Below, one piece after another: positions 46,378-55,669 of a stretch of DNA of 64,000 nt (its first letter is position 1; every line of letters begins with the position of its first letter). Below the pieces are notes generated by a model, which did no database searches, was not told where the DNA came from, and saw only the letters and a list, made by a program, of their open reading frames with translations. Position numbers and translations under genes: made by a program. The DNA comes from Streptomyces sp. SLBN-31 (GTDB taxonomy: Bacteria; Actinomycetota; Actinomycetes; Streptomycetales; Streptomycetaceae). Location of the stretch: the NCBI RefSeq assembly GCF_006715395.1, contig NZ_VFNC01000002.1, forward strand, positions 2,046,001-2,110,000, read 5' to 3'.

Positions 46378-48021
46378 ATGGACAGCGGCATGGACAGCGG
46401 ATTCGACACCCAGGGCGGCGGGATCACCGTGCAGCGGGCGCTGGAGCTGCCCGGACTGCGCAGCGGTCTGCCCGAGGTCGTGGCGGGCGCCGACCGGCTG
46501 CGGCGGACCGTGCGCTGGGTGCACGCCGGCGAGGTGCCCAACATCGCCTCGCTGCTCAAGGGCGGCGAGCTGCTGCTGACCACGGGCTACGGGCTCGGCA
46601 CCCGCCCCGCCGACCAGCGGGCGTTCGTGCGCACCCTGGCCGAGCGGGGCATCGCGGCCCTCGTGGTGGAACTCGGCCCCCGGTTCACCAGGCTGCCCGC
46701 CACGCTCGTGGACACGGCACGCGCGATGGGCCTGCCGCTGGTGCAGCTGCACCGTGAGGTGCCGTTCGTCGCGGTGACGGAGGAGATCCACACCGAGATC
46801 GTCAACGGCCACTACGCGCGGCTGCAGCGGGCCGAGGAGGTACACCGGCGCTGCACCGAGGCGCTCCTGGGCGGTGGCGGGGTGCCGCAGGTGCTGGGCA
46901 TCCTGGCGGACTTCGGCGGCAACCCGGTGTTCCTGGAGACACCGGACGGCCAGCTGCTGTACGCCGCCGGGGAGGGCCCCGAGGGCGCGGATCCGCTGCA
47001 GGTGTGGGAGGGGCTGCGCGGCCAGCACAAGGACGCCCCGCCGCCGTCGGGCTCGGTGCTGGTGGACGTGCCCGGGGGCGGGCCGGGGACGGGTTCCGTA
47101 CGGGCCCGGCTGGTGCTGCTTCCGGTACGGGCTCCGCTGGCGGCGGTGCACCGGATGGCGGCGGAGCGTGCGGCGGGCATCCTGGCGGTCGTGCTGATGC
47201 AGGCCCGCCAGGAGGAGGAGCTCGCGGCGCGGGGCCGCGGCGACTTCCTGACCGACCTCGCCGAGGGCCGTATCACCGCCGAGGACGCGCCCGCGCAGGC
47301 GCGCGTGCTGGGCTTCAAGCCAGGCAACAGCCCGCTGCTGCCGGTCGTGATGCGGCTGGGCGACACGCTGTCGCCGGGCGGGGGCTGGGCGGTGCTGGCG
47401 CGCGCGGTGTCCGAGGAGCTGGCCTCGGTCGGGGTTCCGGTGCTGCTGGGCGTACGGCCCGTCGAGGGCCGTGTCCTGGTGCTGCTGGGCCTGCGGTCGG
47501 AGTCGGAGCGGTCCGCGGTGGCGGACCGGGTGGCGGCGGCGCTGCGGGCGGGCGTGGAGCGCGCGGGCATGCGGCGGCCGGGGGCGCAGCCGCCGGTGGT
47601 GGTGGTCGGCGTCGCGGGCGGCTGGGCAGCGGCCTCGGCGGGGCTGCGGCATGCGGCGGAGACGGCCACGGCGGCGCAGGGGCTGACGGACCGGCCCTGG
47701 TACGACGCCCGCCGCCTCGACATCGACCTGCTGCTGTGGCGGCTGCGCGACCATCCCGATCTGGCGGCGTTCGTGGACCGCGCCATCGGCCCCCTGCGCG
47801 ACCACGACAACCGTTCGAAGCCGCCCCTGCTGCCCACCCTGCAGACGTATCTGGCGCACGCCGGCCGCAAGGCGGAGACGGCCCGTGAACTCCACCTCAA
47901 CCGCCAGACCCTCTACAACCGCCTCGCCAGGATCGGCGAGTTGCTCGGCACCGACCTCGACGACCCGCAGACGGTACTGGCATTGAGCCTGGCCCTGCGG
48001 GCCCGCCGGCACGTGCCCTGA
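46378..48021 (+). CDS. PucR-family transcriptional regulator
   Basis: 547 residues. N-terminal PucR domain (~17-140: ITVQRALELPGLRSGLPEVVAGADRLRRTVRWVHAGE, LLLTTGYGL), central GGDEF-like CdaR region (~330-430), and C-terminal PucR-type helix-turn-helix (LLPTLQTYLAHAGRKAETARELHLNRQTLYNRLARIGELLG). Such regulators control purine or amine catabolism. No catabolic operon is adjacent, so the target is unknown. ATG at 46378 was chosen; ATG at 46390 is possible. It ends 21 bp before a convergent glycosyltransferase gene. Confidence 0.93.
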   Translation: MDSGMDSGFDTQGGGITVQRALELPGLRSGLPEVVAGADRLRRTVRWVHAGEVPNIASLLKGGELLLTTGYGLGTRPADQRAFVRTLAERGIAALVVELGPRFTRLPATLVDTARAMGLPLVQLHREVPFVAVTEEIHTEIVNGHYARLQRAEEVHRRCTEALLGGGGVPQVLGILADFGGNPVFLETPDGQLLYAAGEGPEGADPLQVWEGLRGQHKDAPPPSGSVLVDVPGGGPGTGSVRARLVLLPVRAPLAAVHRMAAERAAGILAVVLMQARQEEELAARGRGDFLTDLAEGRITAEDAPAQARVLGFKPGNSPLLPVVMRLGDTLSPGGGWAVLARAVSEELASVGVPVLLGVRPVEGRVLVLLGLRSESERSAVADRVAAALRAGVERAGMRRPGAQPPVVVVGVAGGWAAASAGLRHAAETATAAQGLTDRPWYDARRLDIDLLLWRLRDHPDLAAFVDRAIGPLRDHDNRSKPPLLPTLQTYLAHAGRKAETARELHLNRQTLYNRLARIGELLGTDLDDPQTVLALSLALRARRHVP

Positions 48022-48042
48022 GGACCGCGCCCGGACAGGGGC

Positions 48043-49179
48043 CTAGAGGAGCGGCCGGGGCTGGGTCAACTCGTCGTAGACGCTGAGGACTTGGGCGACC
48101 GTCTCGTCCTCGGTCGGCCAGGTGGCCGCCTGCCGGGTGCCGTTGTCCTTGAGCAGCTCGCACCGCGCGGGGTCGGCGAGGAGGGCGGTCACGGCGTCGG
48201 CGAGGGCCTTCGCGTCGCCGTACGGGACCAGTTCGGCCGCTTCGCCGACGAGTTCGGGGATGCCGCCCACGCGGGTCGCGACGAGCGGCACGCGCGCGTG
48301 CAGGGCCGCCTGGGCGAACACGGACCGCGACTCCCAGCTGCTGGGCAGCAGCGCGAGGTCGGCCGCGGCGAGCAGGTCGCCGACGTCGTCGCGACGCCCG
48401 ATGAGCCGGACGGGCAGTTCCTCGTCCTCGATACGGCGCTGCAGCACACCGCGCAGCGGGCCCTCTCCGGCGATCACGACGAGCGGCACGGGGTCCAGGC
48501 GCCGCCACGCGTGCACGGCGTCCAGGAGGGTGCGGTAGCCACGCTGCCGCTCCAGCGAGCCGACGGCCACCAGCAACGGCCTTCCGGTCGCGCCGAGTTC
48601 GGCCCGGAGCTTGGAGCCGGTGCGCTCCGGGTCGTCCTGCTCCGCCGACCGGGACGGCACGGGCAGGGCCACTGCGGCCAGCCGCGCGTCCCGGGCGCCG
48701 GAGCCGCGGGCCCGGTCGACGAGGTCGGAGGTGGTCCCCAGAACCACCGTGGCGGCCTTCACCACGCGCCGCTCCAGCAGGCGCAGCAGATGGGCCCGGG
48801 CGCCTTCGGCGTGCGCCCGGTTGTGCCACGTGACGACGAGCGGGGTGCGCCGTCCGCCGAGCGCGAGCACCGCGCGGAAGGAGGCGTGCAGCCCGTGCGC
48901 GTGCACCAGGTCGGCGGTGCGGCACGCCTCCCGCAGCACGGCCACGGACGCCGGATCGCTGCTGCGCGGCACGTGCACGTGCTCGGCGCCCGCGCCGGTG
49001 AAGTCGTAGAGGCGGTCGGCCTCGGCGGGGGCGCACACCGTCACCCGTACGCCCCTCGCGACGAGCCCGGAGGCCAGCGAACGCACATGCGCGCTGCTGC
49101 CGGCGTTGCCGCCGCCCAGCACCTGCACGGTGCGCAGCGACGACTGGCCGTGCGGCGGATGGCTGCTGACGGGGCTCAC
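48043..49179 (-). CDS. glycosyltransferase family 4 protein
   Basis: 378 residues. GT-B fold: N-terminal Rossmann-like half with VQVLGGGNAGSSAHVRSLASGLVARG and DLVHAHGLHASFRA; C-terminal half with GRPLLVAVGSLERQRGYRTLLDA, VIAGEGPLR, DLLAAADLALLPSSWESRSVFAQAALHARVPLVATRVGGIPELV (the EX7E-type motif reads ESRSVFAQAA here, with Ser/Gln changes). It probably transfers a hexose from a nucleotide sugar to a lipid or thiol acceptor; acceptor unknown. GTG at 49179 follows AGGAG at a rather long spacing; GTG 49215 is an alternative. Confidence 0.88.
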   Translation of the reverse strand: MSPVSSHPPHGQSSLRTVQVLGGGNAGSSAHVRSLASGLVARGVRVTVCAPAEADRLYDFTGAGAEHVHVPRSSDPASVAVLREACRTADLVHAHGLHASFRAVLALGGRRTPLVVTWHNRAHAEGARAHLLRLLERRVVKAATVVLGTTSDLVDRARGSGARDARLAAVALPVPSRSAEQDDPERTGSKLRAELGATGRPLLVAVGSLERQRGYRTLLDAVHAWRRLDPVPLVVIAGEGPLRGVLQRRIEDEELPVRLIGRRDDVGDLLAAADLALLPSSWESRSVFAQAALHARVPLVATRVGGIPELVGEAAELVPYGDAKALADAVTALLADPARCELLKDNGTRQAATWPTEDETVAQVLSVYDELTQPRPLL

Positions 49180-49430
49180 GCGGCCGGGGCTCCTGGTTCG
49201 GCGTCGGGCGGTCACGAAGAAGGTACAGAAGGACCGGGCGGAGGGGGTGGACCGCGCGGTTTCCTCCACGCTCTACGCCAAGGATGCCAGCACGTACGGG
49301 TGTTCCGGCAACGCGAAAATGCCTGAGAACGGGCGGAAACCGGGGTGGGGTCACCCACACGAGTGAGGACGGGGTGGTTCCGGGTGGGCCGGTGAAGGAA
49401 CCGTGGATACCGGCGGGCGGATCGTGCGGG

Positions 49431-49468
49431 ACCGCGGAGGTGACGGGCCGTCCCGTCACCTCCGCGGT
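49431..49468 (-). terminator. terminator of recN
   Basis: 17-bp perfect arms ACCGCGGAGGTGACGGG and its complement with a CCGT loop, starting 6 bp beyond the recN stop. Confidence 0.92.
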
Positions 49469-49474
49469 CGGGCG

Positions 49475-51205
49475 CTAGACGTCGGCGCGGGCCGTGGCCA
49501 GCAGCTCCTCGGCGTGTGCCCGAGCGGTCTCCGAGTCCTCCTGACCGGCCAGCATCCGGGACAACTCCCGTACGCGGTCCTCCCCTTCGAGGACCTTGAC
49601 GCCGGAGCGGGTCACGGAACCGTCGTTGGTCTTCTCCACCAGCAACTGCCGGTCGGCGAAGGCGGCGACCTGCGGAAGGTGGGTCACGACCACGACCTGG
49701 GCGCTCTTCGCCAGCCGGGCGAGGCGCCGCCCGATCTCGACGGCCGCCTTGCCGCCGACACCGGCGTCGACCTCGTCGAACAGATACGTCGGCACGGGGT
49801 CGGTCCCCGCGAACACGACCTCGACGGCAAGCATCACGCGCGAGAGCTCACCGCCGGAGGCGCCCTTGGCGATGGGCCGCGGCGGCGCCCCCGGGTGCGG
49901 GGCGAGCAGCAGCTCGACCTCGTCGACGCCGGACGGCCCGTAGGCGACGGTGCGCCCGCCGACCTCCACGCCCTCGGGATCCTCGGTCTGCCGCAGTTCG
50001 AAGGACACGCGCGCGTGCGGCATCGCGAGCGAGGCCAGCTCGGCCGTCACGGCGGCCGCGAACCGTTCGGCGGCCTCCGCCCGCGCGTCGGTCAAGGCCT
50101 GGGCGAGCCCGCCCAGTTCGGCCCGCAGGGCGTCCCGCTCGGCGGTCAGTTCGCCGATCCGCTCGTCGTCGCCCTCCAGCTCGGTCAGCCGTGTGGCACT
50201 GCGCTCGGCCCACGCCAGAACGGAGTTGACGTCCTCGCCGTACTTCCGGGTCAGTGCGGTGAGCGCGGCCCGCCGTTCCTCGACGGCCGCCAGCCGCAGC
50301 GGATCGGCGTCCAGGTCGTCGGCGTAGCCCGCCAGTTCGCCCGCCACATCGCCCAGCAGGATGCCGATCTCCCCGATCCGGTCGGCGAGCGCGGACAGCG
50401 CCGGGTCGTGCGACCGCACGGCGTCCAGCGCCCGCTGGGCGCCCGCGACGAGGGTCGCGGCATCGATGCCCTCGGGGTCCTCCGGATTTCCGGCCAGGGC
50501 GGCGTGAGCGGCCGTGGCGGCCGACGACAGCGCCTCGGCGTGCCCGAGCCGCTCCGCCTCCTCGGCCAGCTCGACGTCCTCCCCGGCCCGCGGCTCGACC
50601 CCGGCGATCTCCTCGAGCCCGTAGCGCAGCATGTCGGCCTCCTGGGCCCGCTCACGCGCGCGTGTGACGATCTCCTCCAGCTCGACCGAGACGGCCCGCA
50701 ACCGCCGGTAGGCCTCGCCGTACTTGGCGAGCGGCCCGGCGACCGCATCGCCCGCGTACCGGTCCAGCGCCTGCCGCTGCCGGGACAGCTTCAGCAGCCC
50801 CTGCTGATCGGTCTGCCCGTGCACGGCCACGAGGTCGTCGGCGAGGTCGGCGAGCAGCCCGACGGGCACGCTCCGCCCGCCCACATGGGCCCGTGACCGC
50901 CCCTCGGCCGAGACGGTGCGGCTGATCAGCAGCGCCCCGTCGTCCAGCTCGGCCCCGGCCTCCTCGGCCCGCACGACGGCCGCGGCACCCGCGGCCACCG
51001 AGATCCGCCCCTCGACCACGGCCTTGTCGGCCCCGATCCGCACGAGCGCCGCGTCGGCGCGCCCGCCCAGGAGGAGCCCGAGGCTGGTGACCACCATGGT
51101 CTTGCCCGCACCCGTCTCACCGGTGACAGCGGTGAACCCGGGCGACAGCTCGACGACCGCGTCATCAATGACGCCGAGCGACCGTATCCGCATCTCTTCC
51201 AGCAC
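49475..51205 (-). CDS. recN: DNA repair ATPase RecN
   Basis: 576 residues, SMC-like. Walker A GETGAGKT at 29-36 is followed by central coiled-coil arms (Ala/Glu/Leu-rich, ~150-350). The C-terminal signature is KGASGGELSRVMLAVEVV, Walker B TYLFDEVDAGVGG, and VVVTHLPQVAAFAD. RecN organises broken DNA ends in recombinational double-strand-break repair. GTG at 51205 follows GTAAGGT. It is in the tlyA-nadK-recN order shared by many actinobacteria; a dispersed repeat occupies the 168-bp gap upstream. Confidence 0.97.
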   Translation of the reverse strand: MLEEMRIRSLGVIDDAVVELSPGFTAVTGETGAGKTMVVTSLGLLLGGRADAALVRIGADKAVVEGRISVAAGAAAVVRAEEAGAELDDGALLISRTVSAEGRSRAHVGGRSVPVGLLADLADDLVAVHGQTDQQGLLKLSRQRQALDRYAGDAVAGPLAKYGEAYRRLRAVSVELEEIVTRARERAQEADMLRYGLEEIAGVEPRAGEDVELAEEAERLGHAEALSSAATAAHAALAGNPEDPEGIDAATLVAGAQRALDAVRSHDPALSALADRIGEIGILLGDVAGELAGYADDLDADPLRLAAVEERRAALTALTRKYGEDVNSVLAWAERSATRLTELEGDDERIGELTAERDALRAELGGLAQALTDARAEAAERFAAAVTAELASLAMPHARVSFELRQTEDPEGVEVGGRTVAYGPSGVDEVELLLAPHPGAPPRPIAKGASGGELSRVMLAVEVVFAGTDPVPTYLFDEVDAGVGGKAAVEIGRRLARLAKSAQVVVVTHLPQVAAFADRQLLVEKTNDGSVTRSGVKVLEGEDRVRELSRMLAGQEDSETARAHAEELLATARADV

Positions 51206-51278
51206 GATGAAGACCTTACGAGGTAAGGGCGGGGATGTGCGAGGCACCCTGTCACCCGGGCGAGTGCAAGGCCCTGAC

Positions 51279-51366
51279 GGGGCGCGGGACCGTTTCGGCA
51301 TGCGGCTCCGCCGCGTGGGCGCGACAAGCCACGGACAACCCGCACCCGGAGACGGTCCCGCGCCCC
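51279..51366 (+). repeat. dispersed intergenic repeat, copy B
   Basis: Element with 15-bp perfect inverted termini (GGGGCGCGGGACCGT at 51279-51293 and its complement at 51352-51366) enclosing the 25-bp core shared with copy A (51301-51325). It fills the gap between nadK and recN. Confidence 0.8.
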
Positions 51367-51373
51367 CCGAACC

Positions 51374-52279
51374 CTAGTGCGGAGCCCCCCGCCACCCCGA
51401 CACCGGCAGCGCGAACTTCGCCACCAGCCGATCCGTGAACGACGCGTGATGCAACCGCGCGAGCCGCACCGGCACGGCCCCCCGCCGCACCTCCACCCTG
51501 GCCCCCGGTGGCAGCTCCACCGTCCGCCGCCCGTCACACCACAGGACCCCCGGCGGGATGTGCGGCAGCACCTCCACCGCCAGCACCGAGTCCGGCGAGG
51601 TCACCAGGGGCTTGGCGAACAGGGCGTGCGCGCTGATCGGCACCATCAGCAGTGCCTCCACCTCGGGCCACACCACGGGGCCGCCCGCGGAGAACGCGTA
51701 GGCGGTCGACCCGGTCGGGGTGGACAGCACGATCCCGTCGCAGCCGAAGCCCGTGACGGGCCGCCCGTCGATCTCCAGCACGACTTCCAGGAGCTTCTCG
51801 GCGCCGGCCTTCTGCACGGCCGCCTCGTTCAGCGCCCAGTCGGTGTGCACGATGTCCCCGTTCTGGTGAACGACGACATCGACGGTCATCCGCTCCTCGA
51901 CCTCGTAGGCCTTGGTCACGACCCGGTCGACAACCTTGTCGAGGTCGTCCCGCTCGGCCTCGGCGAGGAAGCCGACCCGCCCGAGGTTGACGCCGAGCAT
52001 CGGCACGCCGGACGCGCGGGCGAACTCGGCGCCGCGCAGCAGCGTCCCGTCCCCGCCGAGCACGATCAGCAGCTCGCACCCGTCGAGGCACTGCGGAGTC
52101 GCCTCCTTGACCAGCTGCACCTCGTCCGGCAGCGGCAGGTCGGCGGCCTCGTACTCCAGCACACGCACGCCGATGCCCTCGCGCAGCAGGCCCTTCACCA
52201 CCAGCTCGGCACTGCGGATGGCCGCCGGCCGGCCCGTGTGGGCGAGGAGGAAAACAGTACGAGCTCGGTTCTGACTCAA
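51374..52279 (-). CDS. nadK: NAD kinase
   Basis: 301 residues. The diagnostic VLGGDGTLLRGAEFA (GGDG), ALNEAAVQK (NE motif) and FGCDGIVLSTPTGSTAYAFSAGGPVVWPE are present. It phosphorylates NAD to NADP in the cytoplasm. TTG at 52279 overlaps the tlyA stop (TTGA) and lies 7 nt after GGAGG, so translation is coupled to tlyA. Also called ppnK. Confidence 0.97.
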   Translation of the reverse strand: MSQNRARTVFLLAHTGRPAAIRSAELVVKGLLREGIGVRVLEYEAADLPLPDEVQLVKEATPQCLDGCELLIVLGGDGTLLRGAEFARASGVPMLGVNLGRVGFLAEAERDDLDKVVDRVVTKAYEVEERMTVDVVVHQNGDIVHTDWALNEAAVQKAGAEKLLEVVLEIDGRPVTGFGCDGIVLSTPTGSTAYAFSAGGPVVWPEVEALLMVPISAHALFAKPLVTSPDSVLAVEVLPHIPPGVLWCDGRRTVELPPGARVEVRRGAVPVRLARLHHASFTDRLVAKFALPVSGWRGAPH

Positions 52280-53091
52280 CGCGGCCCCTCCGCCACTGCT
52301 CGGTCGACATCGGCCGGGTCCAGTTCGGCTGCTCCGGCCCGCAGCCACAGAAAGTACTCGACGTTCCCGGACGGCCCGGGCAGCGGACTGGCGGTGACAC
52401 CCCGCACCCCCAGCCCGAGTTCCCACGCCTTGTGGGCCACTCCGCGCACGGCCTCCGCCCGCAGTTGCGGACTCCGCACGACTCCCCCGCTGCCCAGCCG
52501 TTCCTTGCCCACCTCGAACTGCGGCTTGACCATCATCACCAGGTCGGCGTCCGGCTTCACACACCGCACGAGGGCCGGCAGCACCAGCCCCAGCGGGATG
52601 AAGGACAGATCGCCCACGACAAGATCCACAGGTTCCCCATCGATCGCTTCAAGCGTCAACTCGCGTACGTTCGTACGGTCCTTGACGGTGACGCGTTCAT
52701 CGCTCTGCAGAGTCCAGGCGAGTTGGCCGTAACCGACGTCCACGGCGACGACGTGCGCGGCCCCCGAGCGCAGCAGCACGTCCGTGAACCCGCCGGTGGA
52801 GGCGCCGGCGTCCAGCGCCCGCCGCCCCTTCACCACGAGCCCCTGCGGCACGAAGGCCTCCAGGGCACCCGCGAGCTTGTGCCCGCCCCGGGAGACGTAG
52901 TCGGGATCGCCGTCGTCGGTGGAGACGACGATCGCCGCCGCGGTCTCCACCTGGGTGGCCGGCTTGGTCGCGACGGTCTTGCCGACGGTGACCCGCCCGG
53001 CCGCGATCAGCTGACTCGCGTGCTCACGCGAGCGCGCGAGCTTACGGCGGACCAGCTCCGCGTCCAGACGGCGACGTGCGACTCCTGCCAC
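52276..53091 (-). CDS. tlyA: rRNA 2'-O-methyltransferase TlyA
   Basis: 271 residues. An N-terminal S4 RNA-binding domain (RRRLDAELVRRKLARSREHASQLIAAGRVTV) is followed by an FtsJ-like SAM methyltransferase (RALDAGASTGGFTDVLLRSGA, VDLVVGDLSFIPL, KPQFEVGKE). TlyA methylates 16S C1409 and 23S C1920 in mycobacteria, giving capreomycin/viomycin sensitivity. GTG at 53091 is chosen because it starts just before the S4 domain with AGGAG upstream; ATG 53115 lacks a ribosome site. Confidence 0.95.
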   Translation of the reverse strand: MAGVARRRLDAELVRRKLARSREHASQLIAAGRVTVGKTVATKPATQVETAAAIVVSTDDGDPDYVSRGGHKLAGALEAFVPQGLVVKGRRALDAGASTGGFTDVLLRSGAAHVVAVDVGYGQLAWTLQSDERVTVKDRTNVRELTLEAIDGEPVDLVVGDLSFIPLGLVLPALVRCVKPDADLVMMVKPQFEVGKERLGSGGVVRSPQLRAEAVRGVAHKAWELGLGVRGVTASPLPGPSGNVEYFLWLRAGAAELDPADVDRAVAEGPR

Positions 53092-53098
53092 GTTCGGT

Positions 53099-53410
53099 TC
53101 AGCTCCTGTTGCCATACGAGGGTGAGGGCGCCCTCGTGTCGTACGACGGCGAGGGCGCCGGGGGTCCCGGGCGCGCGTCGAGCGCGGTGAGCGCGTCGCG
53201 CAGCCCCCGATGTACATCCTCGTACACCTCGACGTGCCCGTCGGTGGCGAGGTGGTCGGCGTCGCCGAGCCGCTCCAGCTGGGCGTCGACCTCGGCGTTG
53301 CCGGTGGGGGTGCGGGGCACGTCCAGCGGGGCGGGGGCGGCGGGGTCGTACTCCGGTTCGACCTCGGGCCGCTCCTGTTCCGGTACGGCCTCGGGCACAG
53401 AGTCGCTCAT
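53099..53410 (-). CDS. small acidic hypothetical protein upstream of tlyA
   Basis: 103 residues. Both ends are Pro/Glu- or Pro/Ser-rich and look disordered. The centre TGNAEVDAQLERLGDADHLATDGHVEVYEDVHRGLRDALTALD is a helical segment seen in a short protein next to tlyA in many actinobacteria (the M. tuberculosis Rv1693 position, from memory). Its stop lies 7 bp before the tlyA start, so they are co-transcribed. Function unknown. Confidence 0.78.
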   Translation of the reverse strand: MSDSVPEAVPEQERPEVEPEYDPAAPAPLDVPRTPTGNAEVDAQLERLGDADHLATDGHVEVYEDVHRGLRDALTALDARPGPPAPSPSYDTRAPSPSYGNRS

Positions 53411-53452
53411 GCCCAGACGCTACATCGAAGCGCTGGGGTACCGTCGATCGCG

Positions 53453-53800
53453 ATGGCAACGATCGAGGAGTGCCGTACCGCACTCGAGAAGCTCTCGGAC
53501 AACATGCGGGGCGCCGAGGGCGACGTCCGCGCGGCCGCCGCCCTGGACCGCTCGGTGAGCTGCCGGATCACCGATCTGGACGTGACCTTCGTCGGCCGGA
53601 TGACCGGCGGCCGGATCGCCGTCGACGAGGTCCTGCACGGACAGCCGCGGGAGAAGGCGCAGATCAGGCTCTCGATGGCCGGCGACGACCTGGTGGCCCT
53701 GGTGGACGGTGAGCTGAACTTCGCGCGCGCCTGGGGTTCGGGCCGGGTGAAGCTGGAGGCGAGCCTGGTCGACCTGTTCCGTCTCAGGAAGCTTCTGTAG
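53453..53800 (+). CDS. SCP2 sterol-binding-domain-like protein
   Basis: 115 residues. ATIEECRTALEKLSDNM, SCRITDLDVTFVGRMTGGRIAVDEV, KAQIRLSMAGDDLVALVDGELNFARAWGSGRVKLEAS follow the SCP2 fold pattern, including the late GxxKxxG-like GSGRVKLEAS. Such small domains bind hydrophobic ligands, but the physiological ligand is unknown. It is divergent from the small tlyA-linked gene (42-bp gap) and overlaps the convergent siderophore ATPase gene by 17 bp. Confidence 0.85.
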   Translation: MATIEECRTALEKLSDNMRGAEGDVRAAAALDRSVSCRITDLDVTFVGRMTGGRIAVDEVLHGQPREKAQIRLSMAGDDLVALVDGELNFARAWGSGRVKLEASLVDLFRLRKLL

Positions 53801-54635
53801 CCACCGACGCGCGCGCCTTCCGCGCCGCCGGCACGACCAGCGGGGTCCCCGTCTCCGGGTCGTCGATGACCTGGCAGCGCAGCCCGAAGACCTCCTCGAC
53901 CAGCCCGGCCGTGACGATGTCGTTCGGCGCGCCCTCGGCGACGACGCGGCCGCCCCTGAGCGCGATCAGATGGGTGGCGTAGCGGGCGGCGTGGTTGAGG
54001 TCGTGGAGCACGGCGACCAGCGTCCGCCCCTGTTCCTCGTGCAGTTCGGCGCACAGGTCGAGGACGTCGATCTGGTGCTGGATGTCGAGGTAGGTGGTCG
54101 GCTCGTCGAGCAGCAGCAGCGGTGTCTGCTGGGCGAGTGCCATGGCGATCCACACGCGCTGCCGCTGACCGCCGGACAGCTCGTCCACGTACCGGTCGGC
54201 GAGTTCGGCGACGCCCGTACGCGCCATGGACTCCCGCACGACCCGCTCGTCCTCGGCCGACCACTGGCGCAGCAGGCCCTGGTGCGGGTACCGGCCGCGG
54301 CCGACGAGGTCGCCGACGGTGATGCCGTCGGGCGCGACCGACGACTGCGGCAGCAGCCCCAGGGTCCGCGCGACCTTCTTCGCGGGCATCGACTGGATGA
54401 CGTGCCCGTCGAGCAGCACCCGGCCCCGGTTCGGCTTCAGCATCCTCGACAGTGCCCGCAGCAGCGTGGACTTGCCGCACGCGTTCGGGCCGACGATCAC
54501 GGTGAAGGAGTTGTCGGGGATCTCCACCGAGAGCTGCTCGGCGATGACCCGCTGGTCGTAGGCGAGGGTGACGTCCTCGGCGGACAGGCGGTTCACTGTG
54601 CTCCTTGGGGTGTACGTGTTCTGCGGGCCGCTCAT
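53784..54635 (-). CDS. iron-siderophore ABC transporter ATPase (FecE/FhuC type)
   Basis: 283 residues. Walker A VGPNACGKST, Q-loop LGLLPQSSVAPDGITVGDLVGRGRYPHQ (typical of FecE/FhuC), signature LSGGQRQRVWIAMALAQ, Walker B LLLLDEPTTYLD and H-loop VLHDLNHA. It powers the two permeases encoded upstream. ATG at 54635 overlaps the permease stop (ATGA); GTG 54596 with AAGGAG close by is a possible alternative. Confidence 0.94.
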   Translation of the reverse strand: MSGPQNTYTPRSTVNRLSAEDVTLAYDQRVIAEQLSVEIPDNSFTVIVGPNACGKSTLLRALSRMLKPNRGRVLLDGHVIQSMPAKKVARTLGLLPQSSVAPDGITVGDLVGRGRYPHQGLLRQWSAEDERVVRESMARTGVAELADRYVDELSGGQRQRVWIAMALAQQTPLLLLDEPTTYLDIQHQIDVLDLCAELHEEQGRTLVAVLHDLNHAARYATHLIALRGGRVVAEGAPNDIVTAGLVEEVFGLRCQVIDDPETGTPLVVPAARKARASVATEAS

Positions 54636-55669
54636 ATCCGGCCCGCCCGGCGCTCCGCGACCAGCAGCCACAGCAGGTAGGCGCCGCCGAGGACACCGGT
54701 GACCACGCCGACGGGCAGCTGGTCGGCGCCGAAGGCCCGCTGGGAGGCCCAGTCGGCGGTGACCAGCAGGGCGGCGCCCATGCACAGGGACGGCAGCAGG
54801 TTGGGGCCCGGCGAGCAGGTGAGGCGGCGGGCGAGCTGCGGGGCGGTGAGCGAGACGAAGCCGACCGGGCCGGCCGCCGCCGTCGCCGTGGCGACGAGCA
54901 GGACGGCGGCCACCATCAGCAGCGCCCGCACGCGCTCCACACGCACTCCGAGGGCGCCTGCGACGTCGTCGCCCATCTCCATCATCCGCAGGCCGCGTCC
55001 GCCCGCGAGGACGAGCGGCACGAGGACGGCGCACACCCCGAGGAGCGGCCAGACCTGCTCCCAGTCACGGCCGTTGAGGGATCCGGTCATCCAGACGAGC
55101 GCGCGGGCGGCGTCGACGATGTCGGAGACGGTGAGCAGATAGCCGTTGACCGCGGTGACGATTGCGGAGACGCCGATTCCGACCAGGACCAGTCGGTAGC
55201 CGTGCACTCCCCGCTTCCAGGCGAGCAGGTAGATGGCGAGGCCGGTCGCCAGTCCGCCCACGAGCGCGCCGAGGGTGACCTGGGCCGCGCTGCCGGAGAA
55301 CAGCACGATCATCACCAGGGCCCCGGCCGTCGCGCCCTGCCCGAGGCCGAGCACGTCCGGACTGCCCAGCGGGTTGCGGGTGACGGCCTGGAACAGGGCC
55401 CCGCCGAGGCCGAGCGAGGCGCCGACCAGCAGTCCGACCAGGACCCGTGGCAGCCGCAGCTCGTTGACGATGAACTCCTGGCCCGCGTTGCCGCCGCCGA
55501 GCAGTGTCCGCACCACGTCGCCGGCGGGGATCGGGAAGTCGCCGGTGCCGATGAGCACCACGCTCGCGGCGAGCGCGGCGAGCAGCAGCAGGACGACGAC
55601 GGTGACGGCACGGACGTCCAGGCGCAGGGAGAGCCCGCCCGGGGCCCTGAGCACACGGTGGTTCCTCAC
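54632..55669 (-). CDS. iron-siderophore ABC transporter permease (FecCD family), second subunit
   Basis: 345 residues, about ten hydrophobic helices. FecCD hallmarks: ELRLPRVLVGLLVGASLGLGGALFQAVTRNPLGSPDVLGLGQGA and, later, GPVGFVSLTAPQLARRL. It forms a heterodimeric channel with the upstream permease. GTG at 55669 overlaps the preceding stop by GTGA. Confidence 0.95.
   Translation of the reverse strand: MRNHRVLRAPGGLSLRLDVRAVTVVVLLLLAALAASVVLIGTGDFPIPAGDVVRTLLGGGNAGQEFIVNELRLPRVLVGLLVGASLGLGGALFQAVTRNPLGSPDVLGLGQGATAGALVMIVLFSGSAAQVTLGALVGGLATGLAIYLLAWKRGVHGYRLVLVGIGVSAIVTAVNGYLLTVSDIVDAARALVWMTGSLNGRDWEQVWPLLGVCAVLVPLVLAGGRGLRMMEMGDDVAGALGVRVERVRALLMVAAVLLVATATAAAGPVGFVSLTAPQLARRLTCSPGPNLLPSLCMGAALLVTADWASQRAFGADQLPVGVVTGVLGGAYLLWLLVAERRAGRI

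Noticed and set aside
44242..48012. Very long (1256-codon) - strand open frame over the GH15 and PucR genes
   Set aside because: Two well-recognised genes occupy the + strand; the antisense frame is open only because of high GC third positions.
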